In this document: positions 51,269-59,043 of the stretch, one piece after another
Position numbering within the stretch: the first letter of the stretch is position 1
How the letters are laid out: each line of letters opens with the position of its first letter
Assembly (NCBI GenBank): GCA_038890815.1
Contig: JAWAFC010000004.1
Location: 1-64,000 of the forward strand
Reading direction: 5' to 3'
From: JAWAFC01 sp038890815
GTDB taxonomy: Archaea > Micrarchaeota > Micrarchaeia > Burarchaeales > JACRGF01
Length of the DNA stretch: 64,000 nt
Translations under genes and position numbers: made by a program
The notes under the pieces: generated by a model
Database searches by the model: none
The model's input: only the letters and a program-made list of their open reading frames with translations
What the model was told of the DNA's origin: nothing

Positions 51269-52045
51269 ATGCGCATCAACCTGCGCCTGACCATGGAGAG
51301 CGGCCAGCCCCCCGAGTTCCTGTGGCAGAAAACCGAAAGGGGCTATGCGCGTAAAATAGGCGGCCGCACGTGCGAGGTGTGGAGCGAGGGCGACCGGCTC
51401 TGCTTCACACCCGGTTTCGAGAGAGAAATCAACAAGCTCTTCCGCGCACAGGATGATCTCGCTGCGATAGAGGAGGCCGTCGCCACCGACCGCATCATGC
51501 GCCTCGCCTTTTCTCGCTACAGAGGCCTGCGCATCACCGAAACCAATCCTTGGGAGACGATGGTATGCTTCATCTGCTCGATAAACAACAATATCCCAAG
51601 AATAAAGAGGATGGTGCAGGGCCTCATGCGCGATGGTTGCGTGCTCCCACCTGAGGAGATGGCGCGCGCACATCTCGCGGGGCTGAAGCTCGGTTTCCGC
51701 GAGAAGTTCCTGAAGCAGGCGGCAAAAAAGGCAATTGGGTTTGATTGGGATGCATTGCGTTCGGCCGATTTTGACAAAGCCAAACGCGCCCTCATGGGAT
51801 TTCCGGGCGTGGGCGATAAGGTGGCCGACTGCATCCTGCTCTTTGGCCTGGGCAGGCTTGAGGCCTTTCCGGTGGATGTGTGGATTCGGAGAGCGATGCG
51901 GAGGTACTACGGGCAGCGAACCATCGGGCAAATTCATTCTTTCGCGAAAAAGAAGTGGGGCCCGCTCGCGGGCTACGCCCAACAGTACCTGTACTGCCTA
52001 GCCCGCGCTTGCCTTCCATCTGCCAAAAGCGAATACATACAGTAA
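51269..52045 (+). CDS. ogg: 8-oxoguanine DNA glycosylase (OGG1-like)
   Basis: 258 residues. The helix-hairpin-helix-GPD active site is LMGFPGVGDKVADCILLFGL with the catalytic Lys, followed by AFPVDVWIRRAM with the catalytic Asp. NPWETMVCFICSINNNIPRI is typical of OGG1. It excises 8-oxoguanine and has AP-lyase activity. Its 3' end overlaps the convergent coiled-coil surface gene by 48 nt. Leaderless start from tatataa at 51238. Confidence 0.92.
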   Translation: MRINLRLTMESGQPPEFLWQKTERGYARKIGGRTCEVWSEGDRLCFTPGFEREINKLFRAQDDLAAIEEAVATDRIMRLAFSRYRGLRITETNPWETMVCFICSINNNIPRIKRMVQGLMRDGCVLPPEEMARAHLAGLKLGFREKFLKQAAKKAIGFDWDALRSADFDKAKRALMGFPGVGDKVADCILLFGLGRLEAFPVDVWIRRAMRRYYGQRTIGQIHSFAKKKWGPLAGYAQQYLYCLARACLPSAKSEYIQ

Positions 52046-53464
52046 AAGTATGACCGCGGGAACGACTGCTGCGCACTGCTCGGGTAGGTATTTTTTAAGC
52101 TGGCTAAGCGCGAGCGTCTGCGCTTGCTCCTCGGGCGGCGTGGTGAGGATTTTTTGTGTTATGATCGCCTGTCCCTCTGCGGATATTTTCTTCAGCTCGC
52201 TCGTGTAGGGCGCGAGGTTTGCTGCTGGAATGGGCGGGCTTAGTGCCGCCACTATAGCGGCATACTGCTCCTGCAGCAGCGTGAGGTTGGCGCGCAGGCT
52301 GTCGTTAGCTGCCAGCAGAGCATCTGCCCTGTTTAGCACGGTTTCGGTATCGGCTTTTGCCGCCAGCAGGGCGGCATACTCGGCCTCGCGCTGGCTCAAG
52401 CTGGCGTTTAGCTCGCCGGCCTTCCGTTCAAACTCCAGTCCCTTTCTGAAAGCTCGTTCAAACAGGCCGCGTTGCTTCAGGCCGATGACCTCATCCGAGA
52501 TATTCCTGAGCTCTGCGTAAGCCACCTCGAGGCCCGGATCGCTGACTTTCAACGCAAGCGAAGCCTTTCTGCCGCCTAGGTCGCTGAGTACGATGACCAT
52601 GTTGGAGGCGAGGGCTGCGAGGCGCGCCGTCCTGCTCTCAACATAGCTTATCCTTTCATCCCCGCGCGCCTTGATGCCCGCTGCTCGGCCGGGGATACTG
52701 CTGAGAGCGGCAAGCTCGTTCTTGAGGCCGGCCAGCTCGCTATCGGCCCGGTCGAGCGCGCTGACGTTGTATCTGAACCTGCAGTACTGGATGCAGTCCG
52801 GGCAGGGCGCGACCAACCTGCTTGACTGCACTGCAGCAACAGCATCTCTCAGCTGGGCTATCCTTGCCCTCTGCACATCGATGGCGCTCCCGCCAGCCGC
52901 CAGCGCGTTCGCCGCAATGTCGTTGAGCATGGAGTTTATGAGCGAGTCCATGAGCGTGAAGTTGTTCACCATGTCTCTTATCACAAACAGCAGCGCCTCC
53001 ACGCGCACCGTCGTTTCGCAGATGGGCACAGATCTGCATGCAAACAGGCAGGACTCCCTGTCCACGCACGGATATTTGTCCGTGCCGGTCTTTCTCCTAC
53101 AGTTCGACTCGCCCGTTTCCTGGTCCTCGCTCCCCCTCTCTCTTGAGGCATTGAACTCCCTGATGAGCGCCTCGATGCTCGCCTTCTTCTCCTCGTAGCC
53201 TATATCCTTGTAGAGCTTTTTCTCGAACACTCTCTGTAGCTCGGCGCCCTCCCTCACGAGGCTGGCGCCTGCCGGTGTCTCCCGAAATAAGAACATCTCG
53301 ACGCCGTTCACCGAGACTATCACGAAATCCCCCTCATCGAGCGAAAAGGCCTGCTTCGTTATGTTCTCATCTGGTTCGGTGTAATTGTGTAGAATGTGGT
53401 CTACCGTGAGGGCCGAGGGATGGGCCAGAATGAGCGCCAGCACTGCGAGCGCCGTAACGCGCAT
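51998..53464 (-). CDS. Cysteine-rich coiled-coil surface protein A
   Basis: 488 residues. Signal peptide TALAVLALILAHPSALT, a small N-terminal domain (ILHNYTEPDENITKQAFSL), a Cys cluster (CRRKTGTDKYPCVDRESCLF and CRSVPICE), a second Cys group (CPDCIQYCRFRY), a long coiled coil (about residues 240-430) and a C-terminal membrane helix (CAAVVPAVILLLYVFAF). The order and Cys spacing match the gene at 54714-56561, so the two are paralogues. Probably stalk-like and glycosylated (several Asn-x-Ser/Thr). ATG 53464 is 28 nt from the shared box. Confidence 0.8.
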   Translation of the reverse strand: MRVTALAVLALILAHPSALTVDHILHNYTEPDENITKQAFSLDEGDFVIVSVNGVEMFLFRETPAGASLVREGAELQRVFEKKLYKDIGYEEKKASIEALIREFNASRERGSEDQETGESNCRRKTGTDKYPCVDRESCLFACRSVPICETTVRVEALLFVIRDMVNNFTLMDSLINSMLNDIAANALAAGGSAIDVQRARIAQLRDAVAAVQSSRLVAPCPDCIQYCRFRYNVSALDRADSELAGLKNELAALSSIPGRAAGIKARGDERISYVESRTARLAALASNMVIVLSDLGGRKASLALKVSDPGLEVAYAELRNISDEVIGLKQRGLFERAFRKGLEFERKAGELNASLSQREAEYAALLAAKADTETVLNRADALLAANDSLRANLTLLQEQYAAIVAALSPPIPAANLAPYTSELKKISAEGQAIITQKILTTPPEEQAQTLALSQLKKYLPEQCAAVVPAVILLLYVFAFGRWKASAG

Positions 53465-53487
53465 CACTTTAGCTTTTTCCCGCAACT

Positions 53488-53496
53488 ATTTTAAAT
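53488..53496. promoter_or_regulatory. Shared bidirectional TATA box
   Basis: attttaaat is centred at 53492, 28 nt from ATG 53464 (minus) and 27 nt from ATG 53519 (plus). Confidence 0.55.
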
Positions 53497-53518
53497 GCAC
53501 CGACAGAAGTCAATCTTG

Positions 53519-54241
53519 ATGATCTCGGTCATCATACCCACCAAGAACGAGGCCAAAAACATCGAGCACTGCCTCGTAAGTCTCATCCACCAGAATTTCA
53601 AAGGGAAGTACGAGGTCATCCTCGTCGATGGCTATTCAACGGACGGCACCGTGAAGTACGCGCGCAAACACATAAAAAAAATCTACCAGTACAGCATTCA
53701 CCGGCAGGTGCCTCGCGGACCCGCCGCGGCGCGCAACTACGGCGCCAAACTGGCCAAATACCCGATCGTGGCTTTTATCGACGCCGACTGCATCGCGCGC
53801 GATGACTGGTTGCAGAGGATCTGGGATAATTTCCAGAGAGACAAGGAGCTGGTAGGTGTCGGAGGTATCCTCGCGCCCCGCGATCCGCGCCTCATCGATA
53901 TCATCATGTTCACCCTCTTCAGCGACTGGTGGGTAAAAATCTCCTCATGGCTCGGCATATGGCAGCTGTATGGTAATAACTGCGCCTATCGCCGGTCCGC
54001 ATTCCTGAAACAGAAGGGCTTCAGCACCACCATATCCTTCTGGGAGGACACTGAGCTCAGCATGCGCATGAAGAAGGTGGGCAAGCTGTACATCGACCGC
54101 AATATGGTGGTCTGGACGAGCACGCGCCGCTTCCGCCAGAAGGGCTATGGCTCAGTGTTCATGATAAACCTCAAAGCCTTCATCGACCACCTGCTCGGCA
54201 GGCCCATCACAGAGCGGTATTTTGAGGAGATAGAACACTAA
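53519..54241 (+). CDS. Family 2 glycosyltransferase
   Basis: 240 residues of the GT-A fold: MISVIIPTKNEAKNIEHCL, VILVDGYSTDGTV, GPAAARNYGAKLA, the metal-binding IVAFIDADCIARDDW, and SFWEDTELSMRMKKVG as the acceptor-side motif. Transfers a sugar from a nucleotide or dolichol donor. Lying between two Asn-x-Ser/Thr-rich surface genes, it may glycosylate them (inference). ATG 53519 is leaderless; ATG 53495 overlaps the TATA box and is unlikely. Confidence 0.9.
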   Translation: MISVIIPTKNEAKNIEHCLVSLIHQNFKGKYEVILVDGYSTDGTVKYARKHIKKIYQYSIHRQVPRGPAAARNYGAKLAKYPIVAFIDADCIARDDWLQRIWDNFQRDKELVGVGGILAPRDPRLIDIIMFTLFSDWWVKISSWLGIWQLYGNNCAYRRSAFLKQKGFSTTISFWEDTELSMRMKKVGKLYIDRNMVVWTSTRRFRQKGYGSVFMINLKAFIDHLLGRPITERYFEEIEH

Positions 54242-54245
54242 GCAC

Positions 54246-54662
54246 CTATTCCATCACCAGCAGCACTATGCTTGCCAGTGCGAGCAATATGCCAGCAACT
54301 CTGAGAAGGGTAAGCTGCTCTCCAAGAAAAAGCATCCCCAGCACAACCGCCACAACCGTGGACAGCGAGAAGATTGGTATGGCCACGCTGACCTGCGCAT
54401 CCGGCTGTGCGAGCGCAGCATATGGCAGCACAAGCGCGAGCCCGCCTACCACTATGAACGCGACTGCATACAGCCACGAATTCGGAGTTGCTCTGATTGC
54501 CCTGTAGTTCGCGAGGTAATACACCCCGAGCACGAGCGCGGCGACAACCACAACTGGGATGAGCAGCCTCCAGTCCTCTCTGTCCGCAAAAAATTTTCTT
54601 ATTAGGAAATTGTATGCCCCGAGGGCGACCATCGCGCCCAGTGCCAGCACACGGTAGTCCAC
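54246..54662 (-). CDS. Half-size EamA/DMT-type transporter
   Basis: 138 residues with five membrane helices, one EamA repeat, including the typical VAIPIFSLSTVVAVVLGMLFLGEQLT before the last helix. Such half-size proteins resemble small multidrug resistance or undecaprenyl-sugar flippases and work as dimers. Next to a glycosyltransferase, lipid-linked sugar transport is a fair guess. Starts GTG 54662, 26 nt from the shared box; its end nearly touches the GT2 gene. Confidence 0.82.
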   Translation of the reverse strand: MDYRVLALGAMVALGAYNFLIRKFFADREDWRLLIPVVVVAALVLGVYYLANYRAIRATPNSWLYAVAFIVVGGLALVLPYAALAQPDAQVSVAIPIFSLSTVVAVVLGMLFLGEQLTLLRVAGILLALASIVLLVME

Positions 54663-54683
54663 GCGCTGCTTTTTATCCTTCGC

Positions 54684-54692
54684 CTTTTAATT
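54684..54692. promoter_or_regulatory. Shared bidirectional TATA box
   Basis: cttttaatt is centred at 54688, exactly 26 nt from both GTG 54662 (minus) and ATG 54714 (plus). Confidence 0.6.
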
Positions 54693-54713
54693 GGTTGCCC
54701 TCGATTGTTTTGT

Positions 54714-56561
54714 ATGCGCGCTGTCGTCGCCATCCTTGCCCTACCCATCCTGCTCGCAGCTCTTTCCCTCGACGAGCTCCTCGCGAACTACACTCTACCG
54801 GGCGAAACCATCCGCTCGCAGCCCATCGCCTTGGCAGAGGGCACCTATGCGCTCATCTTCATAGACTCCCATGAGTCGATGCTCGTTAACCTCTCTCTTC
54901 CCGGCGCGCCTTCCCTCATCGAATCCGCCAGCGCGATAGAGGCCATTCTGACAGAAGAGCTCCTCCTCGACCTCGCCATCCCCTCCCGCCTCCCCGACAT
55001 CGCCCATTCGCTTGAGGGTTTCAATGCCAGCGGAGCAAGCTGGCAAGCACTGTGCGCACAGTGGACCGGCACAGACCGCCTTCCCTGCACCAACCTCTCT
55101 TCCTGCAGGCTTGCTTGCATCAGCGTTCCACTCTGCAAAAGCATGTTACAGGGAATAGGTGACCCATTCGCGCTTTCCATCTGGGGCTGGAGGAACGAAA
55201 CGGAAAGGCTCGACTTATCCCTCTCGCAGGTCCGCTCCAATCTCAGCCTGATTTCGACCTCAGACGATCCGCGCGTGCCCATCTCCTCCGCGCAGGCCTC
55301 CCTGTACAGCGCTCGCTCGGCCCTCCATGCCATGCGCTCAAACGACCTGTTCAACTGCGAGCCATCCTACCCGCGCTCTTACTGCTTCTGCAACATCACC
55401 TTTAATGAAGCATATTTGAATGATGCGATGGAAAAGCTGGCCCGGCTTGAGAGCGAGCTGTCCGCTCTCGATGCCATCCCAGCCCGAGCGGCCGCCATCG
55501 CCAGCATCACGAGCGCGCGCATCCGCGATGCTCTGCAGCGTGAGGAGGAGGTCAGATTCAATCAGACGCTTGCAGCCGCCTCTGCCAGTCTCGCCGAAGC
55601 CGAAGCTGATGCCTCGGCAGCCCTCTCGCTGATAAGCGACGAAAACCTCACGCGTAGTCTCGAGCGCGCGCGCTCCAAGCTCTCCGAGCTACGCGCCGCT
55701 GGAGCCACTCGGGATTTTGAACGCGGAAATGCTGTCGCAGAACAACTGTTTGCCCTAGTTTCGGAAATCGAGGCCGAGGCCGCGGCGCTCACCGCCCTTT
55801 ACCATTCTCTCCAAAATGCCTCCTTCAATGCTTCTTCCGAAATAGCGCTTGCCAACGACACTCTGCTCCAAAACGACACCCCGCTTCTCGCGCGGCTTGA
55901 AAATCTCTCCTTCTCACTCAGCTCGGCGCGCTCCCACCTCACCCCGCCGATTTCCGGAAATCAGACAGCCTCTCTCTCCGCGGAGCTCGCGCGCATCACG
56001 CGCGAGGCCGCTGAGATACGCGCAAAAGCTCTCGCCAAGCACGCCCTCGAGGAGAAGGCCACTCTGCTCGCCCTGAGACTGGCCAATCTCTCGCTGCTCG
56101 CGGCGGCCTACAACCAGCAGCTGGATTCCGCGCGATTCGCCATGCTCCTTTCCCAAGCCTCCCTGCAGCTCTCGCGCATCGAACTGGCCGCCGCCAATGC
56201 CAGCCTGTCGGGCGCCGAAGCCGAGCTCGCCTCCATCGAGTCTTCCCTGAAGCAGAAGGTCTTGCAGATCGAGACTGCAAAGGCTACCATCGCCGAAGCC
56301 GAGGAGGCTATCGAAAACGCCTCGCGGGTGAGAGTGCTTTTTTTCCTCACCCCAAACCTCGAGGGTGCGCGCGCCAAGCTGAATGCCTCGCGCGCTGCGC
56401 TTTACGATGATCCGGTCATGGCGCGCGAGCTGGCTGACTCGGCCCGTGCGGAAGCAGATTCCGAGGCAGAGCGCGTGCGGGGGCTGTGCCCCATGACCTT
56501 CCTTCTCCACCTGCTACTGCTTGTTGTGCAGTATAACAAAAGCCAGAGCAAGCGGGACTAG
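54714..56561 (+). CDS. Cysteine-rich coiled-coil surface protein B
   Basis: 615 residues. Signal peptide RAVVAILALPILLAALS; N-terminal domain (LLANYTLPGETIRSQPIAL) and Cys clusters (LCAQWTGTDRLPCTNLSSC, CISVPLCKS and YCFCNIT) parallel protein A at 51998-53464. A very long Ala/Ser/Leu/Glu coiled coil (about residues 230-590) carries many Asn-x-Ser/Thr sites. It ends with a hydrophobic segment (CPMTFLLHLLLLVVQY) and a basic tail. Likely a glycosylated stalk at the cell surface. ATG 54714 is leaderless. Convergent overlap of 48 nt with the next gene. Confidence 0.8.
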   Translation: MRAVVAILALPILLAALSLDELLANYTLPGETIRSQPIALAEGTYALIFIDSHESMLVNLSLPGAPSLIESASAIEAILTEELLLDLAIPSRLPDIAHSLEGFNASGASWQALCAQWTGTDRLPCTNLSSCRLACISVPLCKSMLQGIGDPFALSIWGWRNETERLDLSLSQVRSNLSLISTSDDPRVPISSAQASLYSARSALHAMRSNDLFNCEPSYPRSYCFCNITFNEAYLNDAMEKLARLESELSALDAIPARAAAIASITSARIRDALQREEEVRFNQTLAAASASLAEAEADASAALSLISDENLTRSLERARSKLSELRAAGATRDFERGNAVAEQLFALVSEIEAEAAALTALYHSLQNASFNASSEIALANDTLLQNDTPLLARLENLSFSLSSARSHLTPPISGNQTASLSAELARITREAAEIRAKALAKHALEEKATLLALRLANLSLLAAAYNQQLDSARFAMLLSQASLQLSRIELAAANASLSGAEAELASIESSLKQKVLQIETAKATIAEAEEAIENASRVRVLFFLTPNLEGARAKLNASRAALYDDPVMARELADSARAEADSEAERVRGLCPMTFLLHLLLLVVQYNKSQSKRD

Positions 56562-57635
56562 AAAGAGCGGGCAGAGCCTGGCTGGAGCGGGCGGCTGTTC
56601 TCCCGGTCCCGTGACAGTCGGCCCGCTGACATTCGGCTGTGCTACCACCACCATGCAGATGTTGTTCTCGCACAATTCCCCAGGCAAGCAGTCCGCATTG
56701 CTGGCACAGCAGCTCTGCCCAATGCTTCCCGCGCAGCAGTATTTCGTCGTTCCACTCGCGCTTCCGGGCGCACAGTACCTGCTCGCGCAGTCCAGGTTTG
56801 TCTTGCACACCTCGCCGTTGGCCAGATTTTTCTGCACGCACTGGAACTCGCTCGAGCAAACCTGCCCAACCATGCACGGCGCGGCATCGCTTCCCGGGGT
56901 GGGGCAGCACGTTCCGCCAGCACAGCATATACCAACTCTCACATCGCAGTATCCGCTCGCACACTCAGCATCGGCCGCACATCTCTCCCCGTTTGCTTTC
57001 TTTCTCGGAATTTCGTAGGTGCAGTTGTCGCAGTAGTAGTTCTTGACAAAATCAGCGTGCATGATGCGTGTCTCGGCGTTGAGAATCAGATCAGCAAGCT
57101 CCCTGCTTGAAAAGCTGAACTCCCTGTTTGGCGCGGTGCACCTGTGCGTTATGCGCCAGCTGCTCTGATTGCTGGCGATGGCTTCGCTTATTTTCCGCTC
57201 AAACCCTTCGTGGCACTCCCTCGCCTCCTTTATTATCTGGTGCATGGGCGCAAGGCTCGACAGATGATAGTTGAGCGCGACAGCGAGCGAGAATGCCTGC
57301 TCGCAACAGCACTGTCCCTTCGCCCTCTCTATCCACAGGCCAGCGACTGTCGTGGCGTTGCATGTTCTCATCTGCGTCTCGCAGTAGGCGGCATCGTAGG
57401 CCGGACAAATTCCAAGACCAGCCGCCATGTCACAGTGCTGGTTGAAGCTCTCGCCCAGCCTCGCGTCAAAGGGCTCGATGCTCTCCGGATAAACCGCCCC
57501 TTCGTCGATCTGCGCTTTGCAGTGGGGGAAGTATTTGAGCAGCGTCTGCTCGGCCACATACTTGTAAGTCTCTGCGTCCCAGGCGGATGCTTTGGTCGCA
57601 AAGAGCAGAAGCACCACAAGCGCGAGCACGCGCAT
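56514..57635 (-). CDS. Cysteine-rich surface protein with EGF-like repeats and C-terminal anchor
   Basis: 373 residues. Signal peptide RVLALVVLLLFATKASA, then a helical domain of about 180 residues with spaced His and Asp (WDAETYKYVAEQ, FNQHCDMAAG, NYHLSSLAPMHQIIKEA, CHEGFE). Its pattern recalls zinc-dependent phospholipase C / S1-P1 folds, though only weakly. Then come at least three short Cys-rich repeats of the form GExCxxxxxCASxYC (GERCAADAECASGYCDVRVG, GEVCKTNLDCASRYC, GELCENNICM). A Pro-rich linker and a membrane helix (LFLVPLALAFVILH) close it. ATG 57635 is preferred; the frame to 57704 crosses a tttttata box. Confidence 0.75.
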   Translation of the reverse strand: MRVLALVVLLLFATKASAWDAETYKYVAEQTLLKYFPHCKAQIDEGAVYPESIEPFDARLGESFNQHCDMAAGLGICPAYDAAYCETQMRTCNATTVAGLWIERAKGQCCCEQAFSLAVALNYHLSSLAPMHQIIKEARECHEGFERKISEAIASNQSSWRITHRCTAPNREFSFSSRELADLILNAETRIMHADFVKNYYCDNCTYEIPRKKANGERCAADAECASGYCDVRVGICCAGGTCCPTPGSDAAPCMVGQVCSSEFQCVQKNLANGEVCKTNLDCASRYCAPGSASGTTKYCCAGSIGQSCCASNADCLPGELCENNICMVVVAQPNVSGPTVTGPGEQPPAPARLCPLFLVPLALAFVILHNKQ

Positions 57636-57682
57636 CAAAACACCGCAGGAAAATGCGCATCTCGGTATAAAAATGTTGCGAA

Positions 57683-58285
57683 CTAGTAAAATCTTGCAAC
57701 CCACCTGTCTTTTTCAACTTTTACTCGCTGTCCCTCGCCCACGAACTCCACGTTTTTCTCGTCGCCCGCTCGCCTGAGCCCGTTCGCGCTCGCATAATCG
57801 ATCCAATCGCCCTTAACTCCGGCAGCAACCGCTTTGCCGACCTGCACAAAATCGAACCTATCCCCCCTGACTGTGAAGGGGGGCACCTTCACGAAACTTA
57901 CACCATACTTCTCTGCAGCCCGCTCGTCCCTCGGCATGTCGCCTATAAAAGCCAGCACGCGAAAACGCACCCTCCGCAGGTCCTTCACCCCTTCCTCATC
58001 CAGCTCATTTCCATAATGCACCTCATCGAACAGCTCGCTCAGCCCGCTCTTCTGCAGCACTTCGCTCACGATTTTCTTGTCATCGTCGGCGAAGCATGCC
58101 AGGCGATAGCCCTTCCGCCTCTGTTCGGCCAGCACCTTGCGCGCGCCCGCACGGAGGCGATAGTCATGCATGAGCAGGCAGTCAGTCAGAACGAGCGTGC
58201 CATAAAGATCGTATGCAAAACCTTTGGCCGGCAGTTTTCTTCTTGCAACCTTCTTCTTCCCGGCGCGCATGCCATTAAAACTCAT
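57683..58285 (-). CDS. HAD superfamily hydrolase-like protein
   Basis: 200 residues. HAD motifs: FAYDLYGTLVLTD (motif I with the nucleophile Asp), LACFADDDKK (motif II region) and VLAFIGDMPRDERAAEKYG (motif IV Asp pair). A basic N-terminal segment precedes (AGKKKVARRKLPAKG). Substrate unknown; probably a phosphatase. ATG 58285 starts 8 nt after the tfe stop. Confidence 0.78.
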   Translation of the reverse strand: MSFNGMRAGKKKVARRKLPAKGFAYDLYGTLVLTDCLLMHDYRLRAGARKVLAEQRRKGYRLACFADDDKKIVSEVLQKSGLSELFDEVHYGNELDEEGVKDLRRVRFRVLAFIGDMPRDERAAEKYGVSFVKVPPFTVRGDRFDFVQVGKAVAAGVKGDWIDYASANGLRRAGDEKNVEFVGEGQRVKVEKDRWVARFY

Positions 58286-58293
58286 ACCGCTTT

Positions 58294-58899
58294 TTAGGCC
58301 TTTCCGTTCGCGCTCTTCAGAAGCGCGCCACAGCTTCCGCATCTGAACTTTAAGTCAAACGCTTCCTCAAACGTGATCTTTCCCCCGCACCCTTTCGCGC
58401 AGAAGAAAACACTGCCCGGCGTGCCGTTCTCCGGCATGGCCATCGCGCTGTTTCCGGCCTGCGCCTGCAGTAGGCCCATCATCTTTTCCTTTTCGTTCAG
58501 CAACTCCAGCACGCCCCCGAGTTTTACGTTCCAGACATAAGAGAGCCATCCGGTGTTTTCGTCTCTCACGCGCGTGTATTCCACGATGCCGTGGGAATGC
58601 AGTTTGTTGAGGATGCTTCTGACTCCGCTCACCTTCATGTTTATGTTTTTCGCCACGCTTTCCGCGCTCGCCGGCACGGCTATCTCGCGTAGCACCCTCG
58701 GCGTGTCAGGCCCAGCCAGCTCTATGAGGAATTTCCCAACTCTCTCATCCTCTATGGCTTCAATGATGCGCTGCCTGTTAAGTTCTGTTTCGCTCGGAGC
58801 CTTTTTGCCGGTCTTAGTTATGGCCGCCCTTGTGCGCGGGTCCGTCCTTTTTGTTCTACCAGCGCAAACTTTTCTCTTTCCCAACCTTCTCTTCGCCAT
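58294..58899 (-). CDS. tfe: Transcription factor E (TFIIE-alpha homologue)
   Basis: 201 residues. A basic N-terminal extension of about 40 residues precedes the winged helix (SAESVAKNINMKVSGVRSILNKLHSHGIVEYTR), the conserved ENTGWLSYVWNVKLGGVLEL, and a zinc ribbon (FFCAKGCGGKITFEEAFDLKFRCGSCGAL). TFE stabilises promoter opening by archaeal RNA polymerase with TBP and TFB. The basic extension is unusual. Followed by the HAD gene in the same direction. Confidence 0.93.
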   Translation of the reverse strand: MAKRRLGKRKVCAGRTKRTDPRTRAAITKTGKKAPSETELNRQRIIEAIEDERVGKFLIELAGPDTPRVLREIAVPASAESVAKNINMKVSGVRSILNKLHSHGIVEYTRVRDENTGWLSYVWNVKLGGVLELLNEKEKMMGLLQAQAGNSAMAMPENGTPGSVFFCAKGCGGKITFEEAFDLKFRCGSCGALLKSANGKA

Positions 58900-59043
58900 C
58901 CCGCCCCCTCGGATACAGGGTGGGCCGTCATCAGCCGATCGAAGAACGAGTTGTTATTATATGCCGTTCCTCCTATTTAAACCTATTTTTAGCGCGTTAA
59001 GAATTTATTTTTTTAAAGCGAAAAAAATCCCCGGGTGGTGGGC

